The translations under genes and the position numbers were made by a program. From Nocardioides sp. Iso805N (GTDB taxonomy: Bacteria > Actinomycetota > Actinomycetes > Propionibacteriales > Nocardioidaceae): a DNA stretch of 64,000 nucleotides. How positions within the stretch are numbered: the first letter of the stretch is position 1; the number at the start of each line of letters is the position of its first letter. The notes under the pieces are model-generated. The model was not told where the DNA came from. It was given only the letters and a program-made list of their open reading frames with translations, and did not search any database. This document shows, piece after piece, positions 55,935-64,000 of this stretch. The stretch is from the NCBI RefSeq assembly GCF_000364605.1, contig NZ_KB822583.1, positions 62,001 to 126,000 on the forward strand. Direction: 5' to 3'.

Positions 55935-56507
55935 ATGCCCACCAGCACGGCCAAGCAGGGCGCGCGTGAACGCATCCTCGAGACGGCGAGCCGACTGTTC
56001 TACGCCGAGGGCGTCCACACCGTCGGCATCGACCGGATCATCGAGGAGGCAGGCGTCGCCAAGGCGTCGCTCTACAAGACGTTCGGCAGCAAGGACGCGC
56101 TGATCGCTGCCTACCTCGACCAACGGCACGATCGCCAGGTCGCCCGGATCAGCCGGGCACTGGCCTCGGCAGACGACCCGCGCGAGCAGATCCTGGCGAT
56201 CTTCGACTCCCAGGCGGCGCTGTTCGCGTCCCCCGACTTCCGGGGCTGCGCGTTCGCCGCCGCGACCGCCGAGGGGCCGGCGGGCTCGCCGACCGAGGAG
56301 AAGAGCCGGCTCTACCGCAGCTATGTCCGCGAGATCTTCCGCGACCTCGCCGCGCAGGCCGGGGTGGCGGATCCGGACACGCTCTCCCTCCAGCTGCACC
56401 TGGTCTACGACGGCGCCCAGCAGACGGCCCGGATGGACCACGAGGCGACGGTCGCTGCGACCGCACGCAAGACGGCGGAGGCGCTGCTGGACGCGGCCCT
56501 GGCCTGA
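55935..56507 (+). CDS. TetR/AcrR-family transcription regulator
   Basis: 190 residues from ATG 55935 with a strong AGGAGGGG site. The N-terminal HTH reads RERILETASRLFYAEGVHTV, then IIEEAGVAKASLYKTFGSKDALI, followed by an all-helical ligand-binding domain with a cysteine (DFRGCAFAAATAEG). The RGC region is typical of TetR members that control efflux pumps or respond to electrophiles. It very probably binds the three palindromes upstream and represses itself and the divergent MFS gene. Confidence 0.9.
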   Translation: MPTSTAKQGARERILETASRLFYAEGVHTVGIDRIIEEAGVAKASLYKTFGSKDALIAAYLDQRHDRQVARISRALASADDPREQILAIFDSQAALFASPDFRGCAFAAATAEGPAGSPTEEKSRLYRSYVREIFRDLAAQAGVADPDTLSLQLHLVYDGAQQTARMDHEATVAATARKTAEALLDAALA

Positions 56508-56623
56508 GCAGTTGCTCCGTGCCGCCGGGCACAGGCACAATCGAGGCCTGAACATGTAGAGGGTTTCACGCGTCTTGGAGGTGGGTTCGGCGCGTCGTTC
56601 GACGCACCCGAAAGGCCCCTCTC

Positions 56624-57883
56624 GTGTCACCCTTCGCCTGGTACGGCCGGCTCTTCCAGCTGGCCGGGACGCCGTACGTCGTGATCGCGTTCCTGGCCAG
56701 ACTCCCGCTGGCCATGAGCCAGCTCGGCGCCCTGCTCCTGGTCTCCAACGCGACCGGCAGCTACGGCCTCGGCGGCCTCGCCGCCGGTGCGCTCGCCGTC
56801 GGCAACGCCCTCGGAGCGCCGTATGCCGGAGCGCTCGCCGATCGGCTGGGGCAGCGCCACGTGGTGCTGGCCCAGTCGCTGGCCGGCGCCGTCTCGCTCG
56901 TCCTGCTGGTGATGCTGGTGCATGCCGGTGCCCCGGACCCGGCCGTGGTCGCCGTCGCGGCGCTCGCCGGGCTGACGATGCCGCAGGTGGGCCCGCTCGC
57001 GCGGGTGCGCTGGCGGCCGATCACCGCTGGCTGCGGCGCCGACCAGCGTCGACTCGTCGACGTCGCGTTCGCCTACGAGGGTGCCGCCGACGAGGCGTCG
57101 TTCGCGGTCGGCCCGGCACTGGTCGGCCTCGGCGCGGTCGCGATCTCGCCCGGCGGTGCGCTGATCCTGGCCGCGGCGATGCTGGCCGTCTTCGGGACCG
57201 GGTTCGCGCTGCATCGCACCGCGCGCACCGAGCGCCATGTGGGCGGCGCCGGGCACGCTGGGCGGCTGCTGACGCCCGTGCTGCTGGTCCTGCTCCTCGC
57301 CCAGCTGCTCATCGGCATGCTGTTCGGCGCCACCCAGACCGGTACGACGGTGCTGGCCACCGAGGCGGGCACGCCCGGCGTGGCAGGTCTGGTGCACGCC
57401 ACTCTCGGCGTCGGCAGCGCGCTCGCCGGCGTCGGCACCGCGTTCATCCCCGAGCGGATCGGCCCCGAGCGCCGGATGCTGGCGGCCGCCAGCGCCCTGT
57501 TCGTGCTCTCGCTGCCCCTGCTGCTGGTCGGTGGCCTGCCCACCCTGGTACCGGTGGTGGCGATCCTCGGCTGTGCCGTGGCGCCGTTCATGATCGCCGT
57601 GTTCAGCACCGCCGAGCGGGTGGTCGCACCGAGCCGGGTGGCGACGGCGATGACGTTGCTCGCCAGCGCGACCGGCCTCGGCTACGCATCCGGCTCCAGC
57701 CTGGCCGGCCGGCTCGCCGACGAGCACGGTCACACCGCGGCCTTCGCGGTGACGGTGAGCGCGATGGCGGTCGCCGTCGTGCTGGCCGTGTCGAGCCAGC
57801 GGCGGCTGCGCCGCGCCCTCGCCGTACCGACCGCGGTGATCGAGGAGGCGCAGCCCGAGGCGCCCGCGATCACGGTGGGGTGA
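56624..57883 (+). CDS. MFS transporter
   Basis: 419 residues from GTG 56624. Twelve hydrophobic segments, with the MFS inter-helix motif GALADRLGQRHVV after helix 2. Conserved glycine/alanine-rich helices (GAPYAGALAD, LVHATLGVGSALAGVGTAF) follow. Its start (MSPFAWYGRLFQLAGTPYVV) and overall pattern resemble actinobacterial MFS exporters of unknown substrate. It converges on the PucR gene with a 14-bp overlap of the coding ends. No dedicated regulator is adjacent. Confidence 0.82.
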   Translation: MSPFAWYGRLFQLAGTPYVVIAFLARLPLAMSQLGALLLVSNATGSYGLGGLAAGALAVGNALGAPYAGALADRLGQRHVVLAQSLAGAVSLVLLVMLVHAGAPDPAVVAVAALAGLTMPQVGPLARVRWRPITAGCGADQRRLVDVAFAYEGAADEASFAVGPALVGLGAVAISPGGALILAAAMLAVFGTGFALHRTARTERHVGGAGHAGRLLTPVLLVLLLAQLLIGMLFGATQTGTTVLATEAGTPGVAGLVHATLGVGSALAGVGTAFIPERIGPERRMLAAASALFVLSLPLLLVGGLPTLVPVVAILGCAVAPFMIAVFSTAERVVAPSRVATAMTLLASATGLGYASGSSLAGRLADEHGHTAAFAVTVSAMAVAVVLAVSSQRRLRRALAVPTAVIEEAQPEAPAITVG

Positions 57884-59450
57884 GCGATCCCGGCTGAGCT
57901 GCGGCGCGAAGGTCGGCGCTGAGCAGGGCCACGTGCAGCGACGCCCGGGTCTCGCCGTCGTCGAGGTCGGCGCCCAGCACCGCCGCGACGCGCGCGAGGC
58001 GCTCGTAGAGCACCGGACGCGACACCGCCAGGCTCGCCGCGGCCGTCGACTTGCTGGTCGGGTGGCGCAGCACCGCACGCAGGGCGGCCTCGAGGCGACC
58101 GTCCTCGTCGGCGGACCGGAGTGCATGCAGCTCGCGGTCGCTGAAGGTCGAGAGCCGCTCGTCATCGGCCAGCAGCGTCAGCAGCCCGCGCAGGTGCACG
58201 TCCTCCAGGTGGTGCACCCGACGCTCGACCGCCCCGTCGGCCAGCGCGGACATCACCTGATGGGCCTCGCGCATGGTGCGGTCGACGGCGGCGAAGTCGG
58301 TGACGGCGGTGCCGGCGGCAGCGACGAACCCGAGTCGCGGCGGGATCGCCGCGACCAGGTCGTCGATCGCTCGGGTGGCGGCGCGGCGCGGAAGTGAGAG
58401 CAGCACCTGCACGATCCCGCCCACGGCGGCGATCAAGGCAGGAGTACGCCGCGTCGCCGTCGCGTGCACCAGCGCCGCGACCAGCTCCTCGGTCGCGGTC
58501 GGCCGCCCGGCCGTCCGCAGCGCGAGCGCCACGAAGCTCCGGTTGGCGGTCGGCAGGCCGGCCAGCCGGCACCGCCGCTCCACGTCGGGCGCCGACGGGT
58601 CGGCGAGCAGTGCGACGAGCAGCTCGTGGTGCAGCTGCCGGTCGCGGTTGACCCGCTGTCGGTCGTGCAGCATGTGCATCGCCAGCGCTGCCGCGCCGCG
58701 CTCGGCGACGGCGACCAGGCGCTGGGTCGGGGGAGCGGGACAGTCGATCACGAGCCTGCCCCAGCCGCGCTCGGGCTTGCCGATCCTGGCGATCAGCCAG
58801 CCACTGCTGGCGTCCCACTCGGTGCGTGTCCGCGGCCGTACCGCCAGCGAACGGCGCTGCCAGTCCTCCAGGAACGCGGCGGCATCGCGCGGCCCGGCGA
58901 CATAGTCGAGAACCCGGCGGTCCTCGCTCTCGAGCACGGCGGTCGTGGCGGCCAGCGTGGCCACGGCGGAGAGGATCTCGCCCGGGCCCGCCTCGGCGAC
59001 GCTGAGGGTGGTGAAGGTGTCGTGCACCTGCTGGGCCTCCCGCAGCTCGGTGAGCTGCTGGTCGACGATCCGCTCGCCGATGCTCTGGGCCACGCTGGCG
59101 AAGCGCACCTCGCGCCGCAGCGCGACGAGTGGCAGGCCGGCGTGCTCGCAGGCCTCGACCAGCGATCCGGGGACCTGCTGCCACCGTCGGCCGAGCTCGA
59201 TGAAGAGCCCGGCCGCGCCGGACTCCGCCAGGCTGGTGGCGAAGGATGCCAGCTGCGCGACACCCTCGGGCAGTGCGATGCCCGTGGTGAGCACGAGGTC
59301 GCCATCGCGGAGCAGCTCGGCGATGTCGGGCAGCTCGGTGGTGTGCACCCAGCGCACCGGTCGGTCGAGGCCGCCCGCGCCGCCCAGCATCTCTGGGTCC
59401 GCCCCGCGCACTGCGGGCATCCGCAGCACATCTGCCACTGTGATCGCCAT
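57870..59450 (-). CDS. PucR-family transcription regulator
   Basis: 526 residues. The N-terminal PucR domain (about 1-125) opens MAITVADVLRMPAVRGADPE and has WVHTTELPDIAELLRDGDLV. The middle is a variable sensor region, and the C-terminus (about 465-520) carries the PucR-type HTH (TAAASLAVSRPVLYERLARVA). PucR proteins activate or repress operons for purine, GABA or amine use. It is divergent by 111 bp from the mmsA-aminotransferase-dehydrogenase cluster, which it probably controls. Confidence 0.88.
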   Translation of the reverse strand: MAITVADVLRMPAVRGADPEMLGGAGGLDRPVRWVHTTELPDIAELLRDGDLVLTTGIALPEGVAQLASFATSLAESGAAGLFIELGRRWQQVPGSLVEACEHAGLPLVALRREVRFASVAQSIGERIVDQQLTELREAQQVHDTFTTLSVAEAGPGEILSAVATLAATTAVLESEDRRVLDYVAGPRDAAAFLEDWQRRSLAVRPRTRTEWDASSGWLIARIGKPERGWGRLVIDCPAPPTQRLVAVAERGAAALAMHMLHDRQRVNRDRQLHHELLVALLADPSAPDVERRCRLAGLPTANRSFVALALRTAGRPTATEELVAALVHATATRRTPALIAAVGGIVQVLLSLPRRAATRAIDDLVAAIPPRLGFVAAAGTAVTDFAAVDRTMREAHQVMSALADGAVERRVHHLEDVHLRGLLTLLADDERLSTFSDRELHALRSADEDGRLEAALRAVLRHPTSKSTAAASLAVSRPVLYERLARVAAVLGADLDDGETRASLHVALLSADLRAAAQPGSLTPP

Positions 59451-59561
59451 CTGGATGTCCCGTCAAAGCGTCGGTCAAGAGAGTCGAATCCTACAGAACG
59501 ACGGGCCTTGATCCGACTCGGCCAGACGATGATCGGAGGCGACCCGTCTTGAGAGGACACC

Positions 59562-61094
59562 ATGTCGCGCACCATTGCCCACTGGGCCGCAGGCCGCAGC
59601 TTCGAGGGCGCGAGCGAACGCACCGCTCCCGTCACCAATCCCGCGACCGGCGCCGTCACCGGCGAGGTGGCGCTCGCCTCCGCCGCTGATGCCCAGCACG
59701 TCATCGACGTCGCCGCGGCGGCGGCCAAGGCGTGGGGCACTACGTCGCTCGCCCGCCGTACGCAGGTGCTTTTCGCCTTCCGCGAGCTGCTCCACGCGCG
59801 TCGCGAGGAGCTGGCCGAGATCATCACGGCCGAGCACGGCAAGGTGCACTCCGATGCCCTCGGTGAGATCGCCCGCGGCCTGGAGGTCGTGGAGTTCGCG
59901 TGTGGCATCGGGCACCTGCTCAAGGGCGGCCACTCGGAGCAGGCCTCGACCGGGGTCGACGTGCACTCCAAGCTCGAGCCGCTGGGCGTGGTGGGCATCA
60001 TCAGCCCGTTCAACTTCCCGGCGATGGTCCCGATGTGGTTCTTCCCCGTCGCGATCGCCGCGGGCAACACCGTAGTGGTCAAGCCGAGCGAGAAGGATCC
60101 CTCCTCCTCGCTGTGGCTCGCCGAGCTGTGGCGCGAGGCCGGTCTGCCGGACGGCGTCTTCAACGTGCTGCAGGGTGACAAGGAGGCGGTCGACGCACTG
60201 CTCGACAGTCCCCGGGTGCAGGCGATCAGCTTCGTCGGGTCGACCCCCATCGCCGAGTACGTCTACGAGCGCGCCTCGAAGGCCGGCAAGCGCGTGCAGG
60301 CCCTCGGTGGCGCGAAGAACCACATGGTCGTGCTGCCCGATGCCGACCTCGACCTGGCCGCCGACGCCGCTGTCAACGCCGGCTACGGCAGCGCGGGCGA
60401 GCGCTGCATGGCGATCAGCGTGCTGGTGGCGGTCGGCGCGGTGGCCGACGAGTTGGTCGCGCGGATCGCGGACCGCACCCGGACGCTGCTGATCGGTGAC
60501 GGCTCGGTGGCAGCGACCTCCGAGGGTGCCGACGGTCGCGAGGCCGACATGGGGCCGCTGGTCACGCAGGCCCACCGCGACAAGGTGGCCTCCTTCATCG
60601 ACTCCGGCGAGCGCGAGGGTGCCAAGGTCGTCGTCGATGGCCGCGACGTCCAGGCGCGGGGCGGTCAGGACGGCTTCTGGCTCGGGCCGACGCTGTTCGA
60701 CCACGTCAGCCCCGAGATGGAGATCTACCGCGAAGAGATCTTCGGGCCGGTGCTCTCGGTGGTGCGGGTCGAGACCTACGCCGACGCTGTCGAGCTGATC
60801 AACGCGAACCCCTACGGCAACGGCACGGCCGTCTTCACCAACGACGGTGGCGCCGCCCGGCGCTTCGAGGCGGACGTGGAGGTCGGCATGATCGGCGTCA
60901 ACGTGCCGATCCCGGTGCCGGTGGCCTACTACTCCTTCGGCGGCTGGAAGCGCTCGCTGTTCGGGGACACGCACGCGTACGGCGCCGAGGGCGTGCACTT
61001 CTTCACCCGCCGCAAGGTGGTCACCACCCGGTGGATCGATCCGGCCAACCGCCCCGAGGGTGGCCTCGAGCTGGGGTTCCCGCGCAATGACTGA
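59562..61094 (+). CDS. mmsA: Methylmalonate-semialdehyde dehydrogenase (CoA-acylating)
   Basis: 510 residues of the aldehyde dehydrogenase superfamily. FNFPAMVPMWFFPVAIAAGN (cofactor and substrate region), FVGSTPIAEYVY (NAD binding), LGGAKNHMVVLPDADLD (general-base segment) and the catalytic GSAGERCMAIS with C282 are MmsA signatures. The C-terminal GGWKRSLFGDTHAYG also fits. The enzyme converts methylmalonate or malonate semialdehyde to propionyl- or acetyl-CoA, in valine, inositol or beta-alanine breakdown. It overlaps the aminotransferase gene by 8 bp, suggesting joint use on an aminated substrate such as beta-alanine. Confidence 0.9.
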   Translation: MSRTIAHWAAGRSFEGASERTAPVTNPATGAVTGEVALASAADAQHVIDVAAAAAKAWGTTSLARRTQVLFAFRELLHARREELAEIITAEHGKVHSDALGEIARGLEVVEFACGIGHLLKGGHSEQASTGVDVHSKLEPLGVVGIISPFNFPAMVPMWFFPVAIAAGNTVVVKPSEKDPSSSLWLAELWREAGLPDGVFNVLQGDKEAVDALLDSPRVQAISFVGSTPIAEYVYERASKAGKRVQALGGAKNHMVVLPDADLDLAADAAVNAGYGSAGERCMAISVLVAVGAVADELVARIADRTRTLLIGDGSVAATSEGADGREADMGPLVTQAHRDKVASFIDSGEREGAKVVVDGRDVQARGGQDGFWLGPTLFDHVSPEMEIYREEIFGPVLSVVRVETYADAVELINANPYGNGTAVFTNDGGAARRFEADVEVGMIGVNVPIPVPVAYYSFGGWKRSLFGDTHAYGAEGVHFFTRRKVVTTRWIDPANRPEGGLELGFPRND

Positions 61095-62460
61095 CACGAC
61101 TCTCGCCGTCCCGTCCCTCAGCGAGCTGGTCGACCCGTCGGCCGAGCGCGCCTACGAGCTCGACCGCCGGCACGTCTTCCACTCCTGGTCCGCCCAGGCG
61201 CAGATCAAGCCGATGGTGGTCACCCGCGCCGAGGGCTCCTACGTCTGGGACGGCGATGGCAACCGGCTGCTGGACTTCACCTCCCAGCTGGTCTTCACCA
61301 ACATGGGTCACCAGCATCCGCGGATCGTGCGGGCGATCCAGGAGCAGGCCGCCGAGCTGTGCACCGTCGCGCCCGGCTACGTCAACGCGGCCCGCTCCGA
61401 GGCGGCCCGGCTGATCGCCAGCCACACGCCGGACGGCCTGGACAAGGTGTTCTTCACCAACGGCGGCGCCGACGCCAACGAGCACGCCATCCGGATGGCC
61501 CGGCTGCACACCGGCCGGACGAAGGTGCTCTCGACGTACCGCTCGTATCACGGGGGCACCCATCTCGCCGTCAACGTGACCGGCGACCCGCGCCGCTGGG
61601 CCAGTGACAACGGCTCGACCGGCACCGTGCACTTCTTCGGGCCCTTCCTCTACCGCAGCGCGTTCCACGCCACCACCGAGGCCGAGGAGTGCGAGCGCGC
61701 GCTGGCCCACCTCGAGCAGGTGGTGACGCTGGAGGGTCCGGGCACGATCGCCGCCATCGTGCTCGAGTCGATCCCCGGCACCGCCGGCATCATGATCCCG
61801 CCGCCGGGCTACCTCGCCGGCGTGCGGGCCCTGTGCGACCAGCACGGCATCGTGCTGATCGCCGACGAGGTGATGGCCGGCTTCGGCCGCGCCGGCAAGT
61901 GGTTCGCGATCGAGCACGCCGAGGGCGTCGTACCTGACCTGCTGACCTTCGCCAAGGGCGTCAACTCCGGCTACGTCCCGATGGGCGGCGTCGCGATCAA
62001 CGAGGAGATCGCGGCCACCTTCGATGACCGGGTCTACCCCGGCGGCCTGACCTACTCCGGTCACCCGCTCGCCTCCGCGGCCGCGGTCGCCACCATCCGG
62101 GCGATGGAGGACGAGTCGGTCGTCGAGCACGCCGCGGCCCTCGGCGAGGACGTCTTCGCCCCGAGGCTGGCCGAGCTCGCCGGCGCACACGATTGGATCG
62201 GCGAGGTGCGCGGCACCGGCGCGTTCTGGGCGATCGAGCTCGTCTCGGACCCGAGCACCCGGGAGCCGCTGGCGCCGTACGGCGGGTCGAGCGACGCGAT
62301 GAACAGCATCGTCGCGGGCTGCAAGAAGCGCGGGCTTCTCCCGTTCGTCAACTACAACCGGATCCACCTCGTGCCACCGCTCAACACCGCCGCGGAGCTC
62401 GTCGAGGAGGCCATCGGCACCCTCGGCGAGGCGATCGCCGAGGCCAGCGCCTCGGCCTGA
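61087..62460 (+). CDS. Class III (omega) aminotransferase
   Basis: 457 residues from ATG 61087. Class III PLP enzymes: MVVTRAEGSYVWDGDGNRLL, FTNGGADANEHAIRMAR, YRSYHGGTHLAVNVTGD, LIADEVMAGFGRAGKWF, and LTFAKGVNSGYVPMGGV with PLP lysine about 290. Substrates of close relatives are beta-alanine, GABA, putrescine or taurine. Neighbouring dehydrogenases for malonate/methylmalonate semialdehyde and succinate semialdehyde suit beta-alanine or GABA. The exact substrate cannot be set from sequence alone. Confidence 0.88.
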   Translation: MTDTTLAVPSLSELVDPSAERAYELDRRHVFHSWSAQAQIKPMVVTRAEGSYVWDGDGNRLLDFTSQLVFTNMGHQHPRIVRAIQEQAAELCTVAPGYVNAARSEAARLIASHTPDGLDKVFFTNGGADANEHAIRMARLHTGRTKVLSTYRSYHGGTHLAVNVTGDPRRWASDNGSTGTVHFFGPFLYRSAFHATTEAEECERALAHLEQVVTLEGPGTIAAIVLESIPGTAGIMIPPPGYLAGVRALCDQHGIVLIADEVMAGFGRAGKWFAIEHAEGVVPDLLTFAKGVNSGYVPMGGVAINEEIAATFDDRVYPGGLTYSGHPLASAAAVATIRAMEDESVVEHAAALGEDVFAPRLAELAGAHDWIGEVRGTGAFWAIELVSDPSTREPLAPYGGSSDAMNSIVAGCKKRGLLPFVNYNRIHLVPPLNTAAELVEEAIGTLGEAIAEASASA

Positions 62461-62503
62461 GCACCAGCCCGAGCCGACCCCCGAGCCGAGTCCCTGAAGA
62501 AGG

Positions 62504-63886
62504 ATGAGCGACGTGAGCGATGCAGTGACCGAGTATGCGGTGACCGACCCGGCGACGGGCGAGATCGTCCAGAAGTACCCGACCGCCACCGACGGCGAGC
62601 TGGAGGCCGCGCTGGCCTCGGCGACCGCGGCGAGCAAGGGCTGGGCACGTCGGACGACCGTCGCCGAGCGCGCCGCGGTGGTGGCGCGGGTGGCGGACCT
62701 GCACGAGGAGCGTCGCGAGGAGCTGGCGGCGATCATCGTGCGGGAGATGGGCAAGCCGCTGGCCGATGCGCTCGGCGAGGTGGACTTCGCCGCGGCCATC
62801 TTCCGCTACTACGCCGACAACGCCGTGCGGCTGCTGGCCGACGCGCCGATCGAGCTGCTGGCGGGGGAGGGCACGGCGTTCGTACGGAAGAGCCCCTACG
62901 GTGTGCTGCTGGGGATCATGCCGTGGAACTTCCCCTACTACCAGGTCGCCCGCTTCGCCGGCCCGAACCTGTGCGTGGGCAACACGGTGCTGCTCAAGCA
63001 CGCGCCGCAGTGCCCGGAGTCGGCCGAGGCGATCCAGCGGATCTTCGACGACGCCGGGCTCGAGCCCGGTGCCTACGCCAACATCTACGCCACCAACGAC
63101 CAGGTCGCGACGCTGATCGCCGACCCGCGGGTGGCAGGGGTGTCGCTGACCGGGTCGGAGCGGGCCGGGGCGGCAGTGGCCGAGATCGCGGGCCGCAACC
63201 TGAAGAAGGTGGTGCTGGAGCTGGGCGGCTCGGATCCGTTCATCCTGCTCTCGACCGACGACCTGGATGCCGCCGTCGAGCGCGGCCTGGCTGCCCGGAT
63301 GGACAACACCGGGCAGTCCTGCAACGCCGCCAAGCGGTTCATCGTCGCCGCGGACCTCTACGAGCCGTTCGTGCAGAAGTTCACCGCGGCGGTGCTCGCG
63401 CATGCGGAGGGGCTGACGCCGCTCTCCTCGGTCGCCGCCGCCGACCGCCTCCAGGCCCAGATCGAGCAGGCCGTCGCGGACGGGGCGTCGTACGCCGCTG
63501 CGGGGGAGCGGCACGGTGCCTACGTTCCGGCCGGTGTCCTGACCGACGTCGATCGCGACAACGCGGTCTACTACCAGGAGCTGTTCGGTCCGGTCGCGAT
63601 GGTCTTCCGGGTCGACTCGGAGGAGGAGGCCGTAGAGCTCGCCAACGACACTCCCTACGGGCTCGGCTCCTACGTCTTCACCACCGACCCGGCACAGGCG
63701 ATCCGGGTGGCCGACCGGATCGAGGCCGGCATGGTCTTCGTCAACGGCGTCCTGCTCGACGGTGCCGAGCTGCCGTTCGGCGGCATCAAGCGCTCCGGGT
63801 TCGGACGTGAGATGGGCGCTCTCGGGATCGAGGAGTTCATCAACAAGAAGCTCATCCGCAGCGTGCTTCCCCTCGAGCCTCGCTGA
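62504..63886 (+). CDS. Succinate-semialdehyde dehydrogenase-type aldehyde dehydrogenase
   Basis: 460 residues. The ALDH fold is shown by LLGIMPWNFPYYQVARFAGP (substrate entry and cofactor), VSLTGSERAGAAVAEIAGR (NAD(P) loop), LELGGSDPFILLSTDDLD (general base Glu) and NTGQSCNAAKRF with catalytic C273. The C-terminus PFGGIKRSGFGREMGALG is typical of GabD/SSADH-like enzymes. It would oxidise succinate semialdehyde or a related short semialdehyde made by the aminotransferase upstream. A GTG at 62513 is a possible alternative start with better ribosome-binding-site spacing (GAAGGA). Confidence 0.87.
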   Translation: MSDVSDAVTEYAVTDPATGEIVQKYPTATDGELEAALASATAASKGWARRTTVAERAAVVARVADLHEERREELAAIIVREMGKPLADALGEVDFAAAIFRYYADNAVRLLADAPIELLAGEGTAFVRKSPYGVLLGIMPWNFPYYQVARFAGPNLCVGNTVLLKHAPQCPESAEAIQRIFDDAGLEPGAYANIYATNDQVATLIADPRVAGVSLTGSERAGAAVAEIAGRNLKKVVLELGGSDPFILLSTDDLDAAVERGLAARMDNTGQSCNAAKRFIVAADLYEPFVQKFTAAVLAHAEGLTPLSSVAAADRLQAQIEQAVADGASYAAAGERHGAYVPAGVLTDVDRDNAVYYQELFGPVAMVFRVDSEEEAVELANDTPYGLGSYVFTTDPAQAIRVADRIEAGMVFVNGVLLDGAELPFGGIKRSGFGREMGALGIEEFINKKLIRSVLPLEPR

Positions 63887-64000
63887 GGCGCTGCCGCACT
63901 CGCGAGTCGGACGTCACGACGTACGCTCCGCCTGCGCCGCCCAGCGCGGCGCCGCCGGGGCGTGCTGTTCGCGTCATGATCTGCGTCACTCCGCGTCTCC

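Noticed and set aside
63887..64000. A gene start at the right edge of the window
   Set aside because: No frame with a ribosome-binding site or recognisable N-terminus is visible in the last 114 bases; the stretch appears to be G/C-rich spacer.

Overview
The window reads as chromosome from a high-GC actinobacterium, most likely a Nocardioidaceae (Nocardioides-like) organism. This is inferred from the strong G/C bias at third codon positions, frequent GTG starts and short ATGA/GTGA gene overlaps. It is also suggested by the gene content: a 180-kDa-class NAD-glutamate dehydrogenase, a split Ku/ligase/polymerase repair locus, a Tad pilus locus without its own TadZ, and the prfB - ftsE - ftsX - M23 peptidase - smpB - ssrA order. 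No rRNA, tRNA or CRISPR array was found; the only stable RNA gene seen is tmRNA.

Layout: (1) 1-14.5 kb: end of a DUF6912-like gene, a large hairpin with a 22-bp tandem repeat, a DUF2505 gene, NAD-glutamate dehydrogenase, Ku divergent from a DNA ligase - L,D-transpeptidase - LigD-polymerase operon, a degenerate signal-peptidase-like protein, a two-component system, a HAD phosphatase, a c-di-AMP (ydaO) riboswitch ahead of an NlpC/P60 hydrolase, and a PilZ protein. (2) 14.77-33.4 kb: a Tad/Flp pilus operon (cpaF, tadB, tadC, pilin-like, tadE-like genes, TadG-like). Its first gene, cpaF, is split by a 14.1-kb serine-integrase element (15509-29616, flanked by the 12-bp core GTTGCGCTTCCC). Precise excision would restore a 424-residue CpaF in frame.

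(3) The element holds a large serine recombinase, small zinc-finger-like phage ORFs, a replication-type protein whose gene contains 24-bp iterons, an excisionase-like HTH protein and a lone tail tape-measure protein. Capsid, portal and terminase genes are absent. It also has a lower-GC, three-gene cargo operon of unknown function bounded by hairpins (24805-26984), and a reverse-strand operon with a ParB-like protein and two DUF6907-type proteins. The cargo operon is the best candidate for an undescribed (possibly phage-defence) system. The whole element is a candidate regulatory switch for the Tad pilus.

(4) 33.5-46.5 kb: a large secreted lamin-tail-domain protein, prfB followed by three consecutive hairpins, an orphan ABC ATPase, ftsEX with its M23 hydrolase, an enoyl-CoA hydratase, smpB, a PPOX-type oxidoreductase, an amidohydrolase and ssrA. 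(5) 46.5-64 kb: a low-GC islet beside ssrA, a ZIP-type transporter, corA with a structured leader holding a Pro-Pro leader peptide, an M1 peptidase, a minisatellite in a divergent promoter region, a CYTH-like/Ppx fusion next to a second CYTH-like protein, a TetR/MFS pair with three operator-like palindromes, another MFS, and a PucR-controlled aldehyde dehydrogenase/aminotransferase cluster for amine, GABA or beta-alanine breakdown. All functions come from reading motifs and context; no database search was run.
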